Source: Kitasatospora herbaricolor
Lineage (GTDB): Bacteria > Actinomycetota > Actinomycetes > Streptomycetales > Streptomycetaceae
Assembly: GCF_030813695.1 (NCBI RefSeq)
Contig: NZ_JAUSVA010000002.1
Coordinates: forward strand, 5,022,001 to 5,086,000
Direction: 5' to 3'
DNA length: 64,000 bases
Part shown: piece after piece, positions 24,677 to 33,283 of the stretch
Position numbering within the stretch: the stretch's first letter is position 1
How the letters are laid out: each line of letters starts with the position of its first letter
Program-made: the position numbers and the translations under genes
Notes under the pieces: generated by a model
The model's database searches: none
What the model saw: the letters and a program-made list of their open reading frames with translations, nothing else
Told to the model about the DNA's origin: nothing

Positions 24677-27571
24677 TCAGGAGGTGTAGGCCTCGAACTC
24701 GGAGAGCTGCGCGGCGGCCCACCCGGTGTTCCCGGTGAACGAGAGCTTCAGGTACCGGGCGGTGGTGCCGGGCACGGTGATGGTCACCGTGTTGCCGGTG
24801 GCCGGGTTGAAGGTGTAGCCGGCCGAGGCCTTCACCGTGGTCCAGTTGGTGCCGTCGGTGCTGGCGAGCACGCTCAGGGTCTCGGTGCGGGTGGCCCAGG
24901 CGGTGGCCGGGGGCAGTTTCAGGACGAGGCGGCCCACGGCGGTCGAGGCGCCGAGGTCGGCGGTCAGCGACTGCGGGAAGGCGTTCGCGGCGCTCTCCCA
25001 GTAGCTGTTCGCGTCACCGTCGTTCGCCTTGTTCGCGCCGTAGACGTCCACCGTGCTGGTCGCCGTCAGGGACTTGCCCGCGAGCAGGTTGGTGCCGGCC
25101 GGGGGCGTGGTCGGCGGGGTGGTGGTGGGCGGGGTGGTGGTGGGGGTGCCGGTCGGGCCGCCGGTGGCGCGGACCTCCAGCTCGGAGAGCTGGGCGGCGG
25201 GCCAGCCGGTGTTCCCGGTGACCGTGACCCGGACGTAGCGGGTGTCGGCCTGGGCGAACCCGATGGTCACGCTGTTGCCGGTGGCCGGGTTGAAGGTGTA
25301 GCCGGCCGCGCCGGACAGGTTGCCGAACGAGACGCCGTCGGTGGAGCCCTGGACGGCCAGGGTCTCGGTGCGGGTCTCCCAGCCGGCCGGGAGCTTGGCG
25401 GTGACACTGCTGACGGCGGTGACGGCGCACAGGTCGACGGTGATCGACTGCGGGAAGGCGTTGTTGGCGCTCTCCCAGTAGCTGGCGGCGTTGCCGTCCA
25501 CCGCGTTGGCGGCGGTGTAGGTCTGGTTGGTGCTGGTGGCGGTGGCCGACTTGCCCTGGGCCAGGTTGCCGGTGCCCGGGTTGCAGGCCGGCGGCGTGGT
25601 CGGGGTGGTGGGCGACGGGGAGGGGCTGGCCGGCGGGGTGGTCGGCGTGCTGGGCGACGGGGACGGGCTCGGCGAGGAGGTGCCGCCGCCGGTGGACGGC
25701 TGGCCGCCGTAGGTCCACTGCGGGGTGGGCCAGGTGCCGCTGCAGGTGGTGCCGTTGTTCCAGCCGGAGTTGCCGCCGCCGTCGACGATCACGAAGCCGC
25801 TGCCGACGCAGTTGTGGATCGGGGTGGCCGCCTGGGCGATGTTCTTCGCCTTCACGTTGGTGAACTTCATGTTGGCGTTGGCCTGGGCCTGGATGGCGTA
25901 GGTGCCGGCGCCGTCGATGTTCACGTTGGTGAAGTTGATGCCGCTGGAGGAGCCGTCGATGGTCTGGACGGCCTCGTAGGAGCTGTCCAGGATGTCGGTG
26001 TCGGTGATGTTGATGGTGGCACCGGCGATCGGCTCGTTCAGGCCGTCGAACCAGATCGCGCCGACGCCGAACTGCCAGTTGAAGTCACTGTTGCCGGTGC
26101 GGATCAGGGTGTTGCGGGCGGCTGTGATGGTGCCCGCGACGGCGGTACCGCTACCGGAGTTGACCCCGGGGTAGCGGTTGGCGATGTGCAGGCCGCCGCC
26201 GTTGCTGATGGTGTCCGACATGACGTTGTCGGAGATGGTGAAGTCCTTGCCGCCGTAGGTGACGATGTTGTTCGCCAGGATCGGCAGCACCACGGTGTTG
26301 TGGGTGAAGCTGTCGTTGACGTTCGGCACCCGCTCGGGCCAGGAGGCCAGGCCGTCGTCGCCGGTGTTGCGGACGAAGGTGTTGGTGACGGTCGAGTTGG
26401 TCACGCCGGTGTGGAAGTTCACGCCGTCGGCCGTCTGGTCCAGGATGCGGCTGTTCTTGATGGTGAAGCGGTCCATCGGACCGTCCATCCAGGCGCCGAC
26501 CTTGGTGTGCTGCAGCCACAGGTTGTCCAGCGTGGAGTTGGACATGGCGCCGCCGACGGCGTTGACCTGGTCCTCGTCGACCCGCTCGCGGATGTCGCCG
26601 ATGATGGCGAAGTCCTTGAGGTTGACGTTCTGGCTCGGGCCGCCCTGGCCGACGTACTTGCCGTAGATCCCGGCCGCCTTCTGGCGGTTGTTCGGGTCGC
26701 GTCCGCCGAGCACGCTGTACCAGGGGCCGGCTCCGGCCAGGGTGACCCCGTCGACCACGACGTGGTCGTAGAGGGTGAACGTGCCCTGCGGGATGAAGAC
26801 GGTCCTGCCCTGCGCCTGGCCGGCGTTGACCGCGGCCTGGAACTTGGCGGTCGAGTCGGTCGCGCCGGTGGGGTCGGCGCCGAAGTCGGCGACCACGTCG
26901 AGGGCCCCGGCCGGCTTGGCGATCGGTGCGCCGACCTGCTCGAAGTCGGCCAGGTCGATGGTGAAGCTGGGGGACTGCACGGTCGAGGAGACCTGGAGGC
27001 GGATCTTGGTCCCGGCCGGGTAGGTGGACCCGAACATGGTGCGGGTCTCGTCGTAGAAGTGGTGCGGGTTGGTGTCACCCGGGTTGTTGTTGAACGGGTA
27101 ACCGCCGTAGTACCAGCTGTACTTCGAGGTGACGTCCACGCTCTTCAGCTTGCTGCCGTTGACCAGCAGGTCCATCGAGGCGTCCCGGCCCTTGCCGTCC
27201 GCGGTGTCCGGCAGGCTGTAGCGGAAGTCGATCGAGTTGGCCGGCGCGGAGAGGGTGAACTCCACGTACTGGCCGACCGAGCTGAGGGTCACGGCCTGCC
27301 GGCCGGAGGCCTCCGAGGGCAGGTGCCCGTAGAGCCGGTCGGGGCCGATCACCGACCCGTTGGTGGCCGCGTACTCGGCCTCCTGCTCCTTGAACGGGAC
27401 GGTGGCGCCCCGCCCGGAGACGCTCAGCGGGGACAGCGTGGGGACTCCGGCGGCGCTGGCCGGGGTGGCGGAGCCGACGACGGCGGCCGTGAACAGGCCG
27501 GCGCTGCCGAGGGCGACCGCGGTCAGCGCGGCGACGCTGCTCCGTAGTCTGCGAACGGGTGGTGACTGCAT
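24677..27571 (-). CDS. Secreted alpha-1,3-glucanase (GH87, mycodextranase type) with two discoidin domains
   Basis: 964 aa. Approximate order: signal peptide 1-41 (basic start, hydrophobic core, ASA-A cleavage); CBM35/6-like domain 44-205; GH87 parallel beta-helix 212-617 beginning near VVADFGADPTGATDSTAKFQ; Pro/Ser/Thr linker 618-667; discoidin domains 668-805 and 835-964 joined by a short Thr/Pro linker. Catalytic aspartates D382 (ADG) and D405-D406 (GDD) keep the 23-residue spacing of GH87. The body is closer to Streptomyces mycodextranase than to the other GH87 gene here, and binding modules are on the opposite side of the catalytic domain. Predicted extracellular attack on alpha-1,3 or mixed alpha-1,3/1,4-glucan. 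Confidence 0.88.
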   Translation of the reverse strand: MQSPPVRRLRSSVAALTAVALGSAGLFTAAVVGSATPASAAGVPTLSPLSVSGRGATVPFKEQEAEYAATNGSVIGPDRLYGHLPSEASGRQAVTLSSVGQYVEFTLSAPANSIDFRYSLPDTADGKGRDASMDLLVNGSKLKSVDVTSKYSWYYGGYPFNNNPGDTNPHHFYDETRTMFGSTYPAGTKIRLQVSSTVQSPSFTIDLADFEQVGAPIAKPAGALDVVADFGADPTGATDSTAKFQAAVNAGQAQGRTVFIPQGTFTLYDHVVVDGVTLAGAGPWYSVLGGRDPNNRQKAAGIYGKYVGQGGPSQNVNLKDFAIIGDIRERVDEDQVNAVGGAMSNSTLDNLWLQHTKVGAWMDGPMDRFTIKNSRILDQTADGVNFHTGVTNSTVTNTFVRNTGDDGLASWPERVPNVNDSFTHNTVVLPILANNIVTYGGKDFTISDNVMSDTISNGGGLHIANRYPGVNSGSGTAVAGTITAARNTLIRTGNSDFNWQFGVGAIWFDGLNEPIAGATINITDTDILDSSYEAVQTIDGSSSGINFTNVNIDGAGTYAIQAQANANMKFTNVKAKNIAQAATPIHNCVGSGFVIVDGGGNSGWNNGTTCSGTWPTPQWTYGGQPSTGGGTSSPSPSPSPSTPTTPPASPSPSPTTPTTPPACNPGTGNLAQGKSATATSTNQTYTAANAVDGNAASYWESANNAFPQSITVDLCAVTAVSSVTAKLPAGWETRTETLAVQGSTDGVSFGNLSGAAGYTFNPATGNSVTIGFAQADTRYVRVTVTGNTGWPAAQLSELEVRATGGPTGTPTTTPPTTTPPTTPPAGTNLLAGKSLTATSTVDVYGANKANDGDANSYWESAANAFPQSLTADLGASTAVGRLVLKLPPATAWATRTETLSVLASTDGTNWTTVKASAGYTFNPATGNTVTITVPGTTARYLKLSFTGNTGWAAAQLSEFEAYTS

Positions 27572-28063
27572 GGTGTTTGCACATCCTTGCCGGTCGTGGG
27601 GGTGGACCAGGGGTGGGGACCAGGCGGCTGGGCAGTCGGCACCGGTGGGACTCTGCGGCGCTGCGCAGGTTCGGTGTTGCGCAGAGGCTTCGAGTGCGTG
27701 GCGCGGTGGTTTCCGCCGAGCGAGGAGAGACTATGGGCGGCGTCGCATGAAGTCCATATGAAAGAGCAAAAATCTGACACTAACAACGCAAGTTTCGTTC
27801 ATCGTCATGGGATTGGCGATGTGAACCCATGAGGAAGCAGGGGCGCCGGAGGCCGCCCCGGTCGCCTCGCGAGGGAACCGACGAAGCGTCAGCCGGAAAG
27901 CGCGGACCGGCCCGTGCGGGCGGTACGGCGCGCGTGCGGCAGGGCGCGTGGTGCGGGGGCGCGGTGCCGGTGCACGCGGTGCGGGTGCGGACGTGGTCGG
28001 TGCGGACCTGGCCGGCGGCCGTGCGCGGGGCGGAGGGGTACGGGGGAGGCGTCCGCCCCGGGC
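27572..28063. promoter_or_regulatory. Leader/promoter region of second GH87 gene, including a near-palindrome
   Basis: About 490 bp between the GH87 start and the P450 terminator. The segment 27735-27830 is unusually AT-rich and holds AACGCAAGTTTCGTT (27785-27799), a 15-bp palindrome with one mismatch resembling LacI-family operators and sharing CGCAA with the sites near 10.87 and 12.1 kb. The remaining GC-rich part (27830-28060) encodes no recognisable protein and shows GGTGCGG/CGCGGTG-type repeats. Confidence 0.4.
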
Positions 28064-28106
28064 AAAAAGCCGAACGGCCCGCCCCTGAGGGGTCGGGCCG
28101 TTCGGC
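28064..28106 (-). terminator. Intrinsic terminator of conservon 1
   Basis: On the minus strand GCCGAACGGCCCG pairs with CGGGCCGTTCGGC (arms 28069-28081 and 28094-28106, with further CCCC/GGGG pairs inside) and is followed by TTTTT (28064-28068 on the plus strand as AAAAA). It lies 16 bp past the P450 stop. Confidence 0.85.
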
Positions 28107-28121
28107 GTGCCACGCTTCCGG

Positions 28122-29591
28122 TCAGCGCCGGAAGCGTCCGGTCAGGGTGCTCCACCAGCTGCGCCGCTGCCGGGGGATGGTCACGGCCTGAGCCTGAGCC
28201 TGAGCCTGAGCCTGGGCCGCGAGCGGCGCAACGGACTGCGCCGGCACGGCGGTGGCCGGGGTGGCCGGGGTGGCCGGCGCCGTGCCGGGGACGGCCCCGC
28301 CGACCGTCCCGGTCTCCCCGTCGCCGCGCGGCCGGGGGGTGAAGCGCACCGGCAGCCCGGCGAGATGCCGGGAGAGCCACGCCGAGGTCCAGGTCAGTTC
28401 CTCCTCGGGAACGGCGAGCTGGAGGTCCGGCAGCCGGGTCAGCAGGATGTCGATGCCGGTCTCGGCGATGGCCCGGCCGATGTCCTGGCCCGGGCACTCG
28501 TGCGGCCCGCCGCCGAAGGCGAGGTGGGAGCGGTTGCCGTAGAGCGGGGTCGACAGGTCGGGGCGGACGACCGGGTCCACGTTGCCCGCGGCGAGGCCGA
28601 GCAGGAGCATGTCGCCGGTCTTGATCTGCCGGCCACCGAGCTCGGTGTCGCCGGTGGCCCAGCGGCCGGCGACCACGGACATCGGCGCGGTGTCCCAGAG
28701 CACCTGGTCCAGCGCGTCCGGCAGGGTCATGTGGCCGCCGGACAGGTGGGCGCGGAACCGCCGGTCGGTGAGGACCAGCTTGAGGGTGTCGGCGATCAGG
28801 TTGACGGTAGTCTCGTTGGCGGCGAGCAGCACCACCCGCAGGTGCTCCAGCACCTCGTCGTCGGTGAGCCCGGCGTCGTGCTGCATCAGCCAGGACACCA
28901 GGTCGGCGCCGGGGGCGACCCGCTTGCGCTCCATCATCCGGCGCAGGGTCGCCACCACGTAGTCGTTGCTCGCGATGGCCGTCTCGGTGCCCTTCATCAG
29001 GTCCCGGGCGGCCTCCACCAGCCGGGGCCCGTACTCCTCGGGCATGCCGACCACCTGGGTCATCACCAGCATCGGCAGGTGCTCGGCGAACTGCGCCACC
29101 AGTTCGGCCTGCCCGGCCGGCCCGAAGTCCTGGATCAGCTGGTCGGTGAAGCGGGTGACGTAGCGGCGGATCCCGCGCCGGTCGAAGCGGTTCAGGCTGT
29201 CGGTGACCGCACCGCGCAGGCGCTTGTGCTCCTCGCCGTCCGCGAACACGCAGAGCGGCTGCCAGGCGATCACCGGCATCAGCGGGGAGTCCGGGGCGAC
29301 CAGGCCCTGCTGGAAGGCCGTCCAGCGCCGGGAGTCCCGGGAGAACCGGGAGGGGGTGCGCATCGCGGTGAGGTTGGCGGAGTGGCCGAGGATCAGCCAG
29401 GCGGGGAGGTCGCCGTGCAGCAGGACGGGCGCCACCTCGCCGTGTTCGGCGCGCAGTTTCTCGTACAGGCCCGCCGGGTCGGCCTCGGCCTCGGGGCCGT
29501 AGAGCCGGCGCAGGCCCTCGGCCTGGAGGCCGTGGGCGGGGCAGCCGGGCGGAGGGGTGGGCGAGGCGTCGTCAGCGAACGGGGTGGTCAC
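28122..29591 (-). CDS. Cytochrome P450, CYP157-like, conservon-associated
   Basis: 489 aa, GTG start with GGAGAT 3-8 nt upstream. Heme ligand C366 in GGGPHECPGQD; I-helix AANETT. The K-helix reads DALDQVLW, putting Gln296 and Trp299 where P450s have the near-universal E and R of ExxR; this loss is known for the actinomycete CYP157 family. The C-terminal ~50 residues extend past the normal end with Ala/Pro/Gly, a QAQAQAQA tract and a final SWWSTLTGRFRR that resembles the tail of the P450 at 44631. Last gene of conservon 1; substrate and even catalytic competence are unknown. RarE of S. coelicolor is the functional precedent for such a gene. Confidence 0.88.
   Translation of the reverse strand: MTTPFADDASPTPPPGCPAHGLQAEGLRRLYGPEAEADPAGLYEKLRAEHGEVAPVLLHGDLPAWLILGHSANLTAMRTPSRFSRDSRRWTAFQQGLVAPDSPLMPVIAWQPLCVFADGEEHKRLRGAVTDSLNRFDRRGIRRYVTRFTDQLIQDFGPAGQAELVAQFAEHLPMLVMTQVVGMPEEYGPRLVEAARDLMKGTETAIASNDYVVATLRRMMERKRVAPGADLVSWLMQHDAGLTDDEVLEHLRVVLLAANETTVNLIADTLKLVLTDRRFRAHLSGGHMTLPDALDQVLWDTAPMSVVAGRWATGDTELGGRQIKTGDMLLLGLAAGNVDPVVRPDLSTPLYGNRSHLAFGGGPHECPGQDIGRAIAETGIDILLTRLPDLQLAVPEEELTWTSAWLSRHLAGLPVRFTPRPRGDGETGTVGGAVPGTAPATPATPATAVPAQSVAPLAAQAQAQAQAQAVTIPRQRRSWWSTLTGRFRR
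28186..28216 (-). repeat. Hexanucleotide microsatellite in P450 tail
   Basis: At least five tandem CCTGAG units encode the Gln-Ala tract (QAQAQAQA) near the P450 C-terminus, a plausible slippage site. Confidence 0.75.
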
Positions 29592-29781
29592 GGTATCTCC
29601 GGGGTCGGCGCGGGGCGGTCGGCGAGCGGGCGGCCGCCGTGGACGGTCCTCGTGAGCGGTCGTCGGGTGCGGTCGGTGCGAAGGGGCCATGGTGCGGCGG
29701 TCGGCGGTCGGGAAGGAGTCGGTGGGGCGTGGTCGGTGCGGCGGCCGGGGGAACAACCGGTTGCGGCCGGGTGCCGGCCGG

Positions 29782-30399
29782 TCATCGCGGCGGTGGCGCC
29801 GAGAGGTTGTACAGGTACCGCATCAGGGCCAGCAGGACGTCCCGGCTGGACTCCCTGGTCCGGGCGTCGCAGGCGACGATCGGCACCTCGGGCGGCAGGT
29901 CGAGGGCGGTGCGCAGTTCCTCGGTCGGGTAGGTCGGCGACTCGGGGAAGGTGTTGGCCGCGACCACGAAGGGCACGCCGCGCTCCTCCAGCCGCCCGAT
30001 CACGTCGAAGCTGACCTCCAGCCGGCGGGTGTCGACCAGCACGACCGCGCCGAGGGCACCCTCGAACAGGCCGTTCCAGAGGAACCAGAACCGCTCCTGG
30101 CCGGGGGTGCCGAAGACGTACAGCACCAGTTCGTCGCTGATGCTGATCCGGCCGAAGTCCATCGCGACCGTGGTGGAGGTCTTGCGCTCGACCCCGGCGA
30201 CGTCGTCGACGCCGGCGCCGGCCTGCGTCATCGTCTCCTCGGTGGTCAGCGGGCGGATCTCGCTCACCGAGCCGACCAGTGTGGTCTTGCCGACGCCGAA
30301 GCCGCCCACGATCACCACCTTGACCGCCATGGCGGCCGAGGCCGGCAGCAGGTCCGTGCTGAGCGGCCCCACCACCGTGTCAGAGCTTCTGAAGTCCAT
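29782..30399 (-). CDS. cvnD: Conservon GTP-binding protein (CvnD)
   Basis: 205 aa Ras-like small GTPase of the ATP/GTP-binding family found only in actinomycete conservons. P-loop GGFGVGKTT at residues 32-40; a G3-like segment FGTPGQERF; no lipidation site. In S. coelicolor conservons CvnD binds GTP and associates with the CvnA kinase-like protein at the membrane. Its first 20 bp overlap the end of the DUF742 gene, and the P450 gene follows after a 190-bp gap that could hold a secondary signal. A second copy is at 46124. Confidence 0.93.
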   Translation of the reverse strand: MDFRSSDTVVGPLSTDLLPASAAMAVKVVIVGGFGVGKTTLVGSVSEIRPLTTEETMTQAGAGVDDVAGVERKTSTTVAMDFGRISISDELVLYVFGTPGQERFWFLWNGLFEGALGAVVLVDTRRLEVSFDVIGRLEERGVPFVVAANTFPESPTYPTEELRTALDLPPEVPIVACDARTRESSRDVLLALMRYLYNLSAPPPR

Positions 30400-30739
30400 G
30401 CATCACCGCCTCGATCAGGGCACGGTCGGGAAGGATCGCCTGCGGGACGGAGGACCGGGCCTCGATCCGCTCCTCGGCGAGGAGGTCGGCCAGCAGGACG
30501 GTGACCACGCTGATCGGCAGTCGCAGGTAGGCGGAGATCTCGGCCACGGAGAGCGGCGCACCGCAGATCCGCAGGATCGCCGCGTGCTCCGGCTGCATCG
30601 TCGGCGTCGGCTCCGAGCGGGCGACGATCAGGGTGACCAGGTCGAACGTGGTCTGCTCGGCCAGACCGCTGCGGCCGCGCGTGATCACGTAGAGACGTTC
30701 GGGGTGGCCTTCGTCCCAGTCCTGGTCGGCTGCGCTCAT
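30380..30739 (-). CDS. cvnC: Conservon DUF742 protein (CvnC)
   Basis: 119 aa. DUF742 signature: RLYVITRGRSG near the N-terminus, a winged-helix-like core (EHAAILRICGAPLSVAEISAYL, LPISVVTVLLADL) and a short C-terminal helix. The third protein of the conservon, proposed to be part of the complex with CvnA, CvnB and CvnD. ATG overlaps the upstream stop as ATGA, so translation is coupled to the roadblock gene. Confidence 0.93.
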   Translation of the reverse strand: MSAADQDWDEGHPERLYVITRGRSGLAEQTTFDLVTLIVARSEPTPTMQPEHAAILRICGAPLSVAEISAYLRLPISVVTVLLADLLAEERIEARSSVPQAILPDRALIEAVMHGLQKL

Positions 30740-31143
30740 GCGACCTGCTCGCCGTTGCGCGGCGGAGTGCTGAGGTGTTCGCCGATCCGGGCGACCAGGT
30801 CGCGCATCCGCTGGCCCATCAGTCCGGCGTCGACGCCCTCGTCGGCCAGCACCGCGAGGTAGGCGCGGGCGCCGGCCGCCATCAGGTAGAAGAAGCCGCC
30901 GCCCATCTCGATCACCACCAGCCGCATCCGGCCGTCGCCGTGCGGGAACTCGTTGCCCACCGCGGCGGCCAGGCTCTGCAGTCCCGCGCAGGCGGCGGCG
31001 AGCCGGTCGGCGGTGTCGGTGTCGGTGCCGTACTGGGCCATCCGCAGGCCGTCGGCGGAGAGTACGACGACGTGACGGGCGTGCGGGACGCCGTCCGCCA
31101 GCTCCTTGAGCATCCAGTCCATGTTGGTCCGCTGCTGAATCAC
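30736..31143 (-). CDS. cvnB: Conservon roadblock/LC7 protein (CvnB)
   Basis: 135 aa, a roadblock/LC7 fold as in MglB-type GTPase-activating proteins: DWMLKELADGVPHARHVVVLSADGL, then AAACAGLQSLAAAVG and the MGGGFFYLMAAG strand. It probably regulates the GTPase CvnD. Starts with GTG in a GTGA overlap with the kinase-like gene and ends in an ATGA overlap with the DUF742 gene, showing tight translational coupling. Confidence 0.93.
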   Translation of the reverse strand: MIQQRTNMDWMLKELADGVPHARHVVVLSADGLRMAQYGTDTDTADRLAAACAGLQSLAAAVGNEFPHGDGRMRLVVIEMGGGFFYLMAAGARAYLAVLADEGVDAGLMGQRMRDLVARIGEHLSTPPRNGEQVA

Positions 31144-32708
31144 TGCTCGCCCTTCCCTGCCGACTCGTCGTTGGTCCGGCCGGCCGCACCGGTGGAGGGC
31201 CCGTGGCCGTTCACACCCTCGTGGAACGCGGCGAGCCACATACCGGGTTGCACCGGCGCCTGGGCCGGCTCGGTGACCCTGGGGGTCTTGGCGGCGCCCG
31301 TCCGGGAGGGTGCCGCGTGCCGGCGGCGCTGCGGCAGCCCGTTCGCCGTCCGTTCGCCCACCACCGGGACGCCGTCGGCGGCCGGACCCGGCAGGGCCCC
31401 CCGGTAGGAGCCGAAGGAGTGGTCGGAGGAGGCGGCGGCGGGAACGGCCCGCGACCCCCACGGCCGGGTGCCGGAGGCGGGCCGCGGAACGGCGGCCGGG
31501 ACGGGCCGGGGGCCGGAGGCGATGCCGATGCCGTGGGCCCGGCCGGTGGCCGGCGCGGTGGTGATGAGCTCCTGCGGGACGATCAGCACCGCGCGCACGC
31601 CGCCGTAGGCGGAGGGGCGCAGCGAGACCTGGAACCCGTACGCCTGGGCGAGCCGGCCGACCACGGCCAGGCCGAGCCGGGGGGTCTCGCCGAGGTCGTT
31701 GAGGTCGATGCCGGCCTGCGCCTCCTGGAGCATCCGCTCGGCGCGGGCCCGGCCCTCCTCGCTCAGGCTGAGGCCGCCGTCCTCGATCTCGATCGCTATG
31801 CCGGTCTGCACCTCGACGGCGGTCAGGTGGACGCTGGTGTGCGGCGGGGAGTAGCGGGTGGCGTTGTCGAGGAGTTCGGCGAGCGCGTGGATCAGCGGTT
31901 CGACGGCGGGGCCCACCACGGCGACCTCGGACACCGGGTGCAGTTCCACCCGCTGGTAGTCCAGGATCCGCGAGATGCCGCCGCGCAGCACGCTGTAGAG
32001 CGGCACCGAGCGGCTCCACTGCCGGCCGGGGCGGGCGCCGCCGAGGACGGCGATGCTGTCGGCGAGGCGGCCGACCAGGGCGTTTCCGTGGTCCAGCAGC
32101 AGCAGGTCGTCGAAGACGGCCGGGTCGCTGCCGTGCCGGTCCTCCATCTCGCGCAGGTCCTGGGCCTGCCGGTGGACGATCGCCTGCACGCGGCGGGCGA
32201 TGTTCACGAAGGCCCGCTGGGCGGACTCGCGCATGCCCTCCTCGTTGTCGACGGCCTCCAGGACGGCGCGCAGCACGGCCTGTCGGGCGGCCTGGAACTC
32301 CGGGCCGACCACGCCGTCGGGGGACTCGTACGCGAGCAGCAGGTCCTCGGTGGGCTCGCCGCGCTGGAGCCTGGCCACCGCCTCCGGCAGGGCGACCTTG
32401 GCGAGTTGGACGGTCTCCGCCTCCTGCCGGGCCAGCCGGCGGCGCAACTCGCCCTCCTGCTGGGCGTACCGGTCGCGCAGGGTCACCAGCGCCCGTCCCC
32501 GGCGGGCCGCCTCGGCCGCCACCACGGCCACCGCCGCCGTGCCGACCACGCCGCACCAGACCACGCCCGCGCGGGCCCCGGTGGAGGCGACCGCCGCGGC
32601 GACCGCGGCGGCCGCCGCCGTCACGGCGGTGGGCAGGAGCCACACCAGAACGGGAGCGGAGCGCCGGCCTCCGGGAGACGATCCAGCACGAAGCATCAGC
32701 ATCCTCAA
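31140..32708 (-). CDS. cvnA: Conservon sensor histidine-kinase-like protein (CvnA)
   Basis: 522 aa. Two N-terminal hydrophobic segments (about residues 18-42 and 47-66) anchor it in the membrane with almost no extracytoplasmic domain; a coiled-coil-like stretch follows, then a HATPase_c domain with N box AELLDNATRYSPP, G1-like EIEDGGLSLS and a later GLAVVGRLAQAYG. The conserved phospho-acceptor His of a normal DHp domain is not evident, as in other CvnA proteins. The last ~130 residues are disordered and Ala/Pro/Arg-rich. Several closely spaced ATGs (32708, 32702, 32696) could be the start. First gene of conservon 1. Confidence 0.9.
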   Translation of the reverse strand: MRMLMLRAGSSPGGRRSAPVLVWLLPTAVTAAAAAVAAAVASTGARAGVVWCGVVGTAAVAVVAAEAARRGRALVTLRDRYAQQEGELRRRLARQEAETVQLAKVALPEAVARLQRGEPTEDLLLAYESPDGVVGPEFQAARQAVLRAVLEAVDNEEGMRESAQRAFVNIARRVQAIVHRQAQDLREMEDRHGSDPAVFDDLLLLDHGNALVGRLADSIAVLGGARPGRQWSRSVPLYSVLRGGISRILDYQRVELHPVSEVAVVGPAVEPLIHALAELLDNATRYSPPHTSVHLTAVEVQTGIAIEIEDGGLSLSEEGRARAERMLQEAQAGIDLNDLGETPRLGLAVVGRLAQAYGFQVSLRPSAYGGVRAVLIVPQELITTAPATGRAHGIGIASGPRPVPAAVPRPASGTRPWGSRAVPAAASSDHSFGSYRGALPGPAADGVPVVGERTANGLPQRRRHAAPSRTGAAKTPRVTEPAQAPVQPGMWLAAFHEGVNGHGPSTGAAGRTNDESAGKGEQ

Positions 32709-33283
32709 ACGATCGGAAGTTTACGGAAGGGGCGGTGGCCGGCTCCGGCTCTGTGGGGGCTGTGTCTCGTGGTGGACCGGCACCCGCGGCGGCCTTCGCC
32801 GAGCTGGTACGAGGGGGTGGTGCGGGACGGGCCGGAAGTAGCATAGCCGGTTTTCGGGAGATACCTGACGAAAGCTCAACAAGTCTGCGCTACAGCCGAT
32901 TTCGTTCCATCCTGCCGTAAATCTGACGTATTTCGCAGACCGGCCGGAACCGCCCGGCGAGGCCTTCTCGCCCCGCCGGCCGGGGTGGTGCTGGCACCAG
33001 GTTTGCCCCGCGGCGGGCTTGTCGTACCGGTGTCAGGTCCTGGTTCGCCCATGAGGGGGGACTCCCCCGGAAAGCCCCCCGCCGGCCCGCGGATCCGTGG
33101 TAGGCGTGCGGGCCGCGGCGGCGTCCCCCGGCCGGCGCCCGGGCCGCCCGCGCCGCCGGGCCGCCCGCGCCGCCGGGCCGCCCGGCCCGTCGGGTGGCGG
33201 GACGGCCGCGGCCCGACCATGGTGGGCGATGAAGCCCGCCGCCCGGCCCGGACCGGCGGTGGACCGCCGTCTGGAGGTCAGCG
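32709..33283. promoter_or_regulatory. Divergent region before conservon 1 and the VOC gene
   Basis: About 575 bp. The left end (32840-32940) is relatively AT-rich and is the likely conservon promoter region. Around 33110-33190 a GC-only tract repeats GCCCGCGCCGCCGGGCC. No protein-coding signal and no clear operator seen. Confidence 0.4.

Noticed and set aside
24620..27547. A 975-codon plus-strand frame opposite the second GH87 gene
   Set aside because: Same antisense artefact; no domain or start signal, and the minus strand has an intact secreted glucanase.
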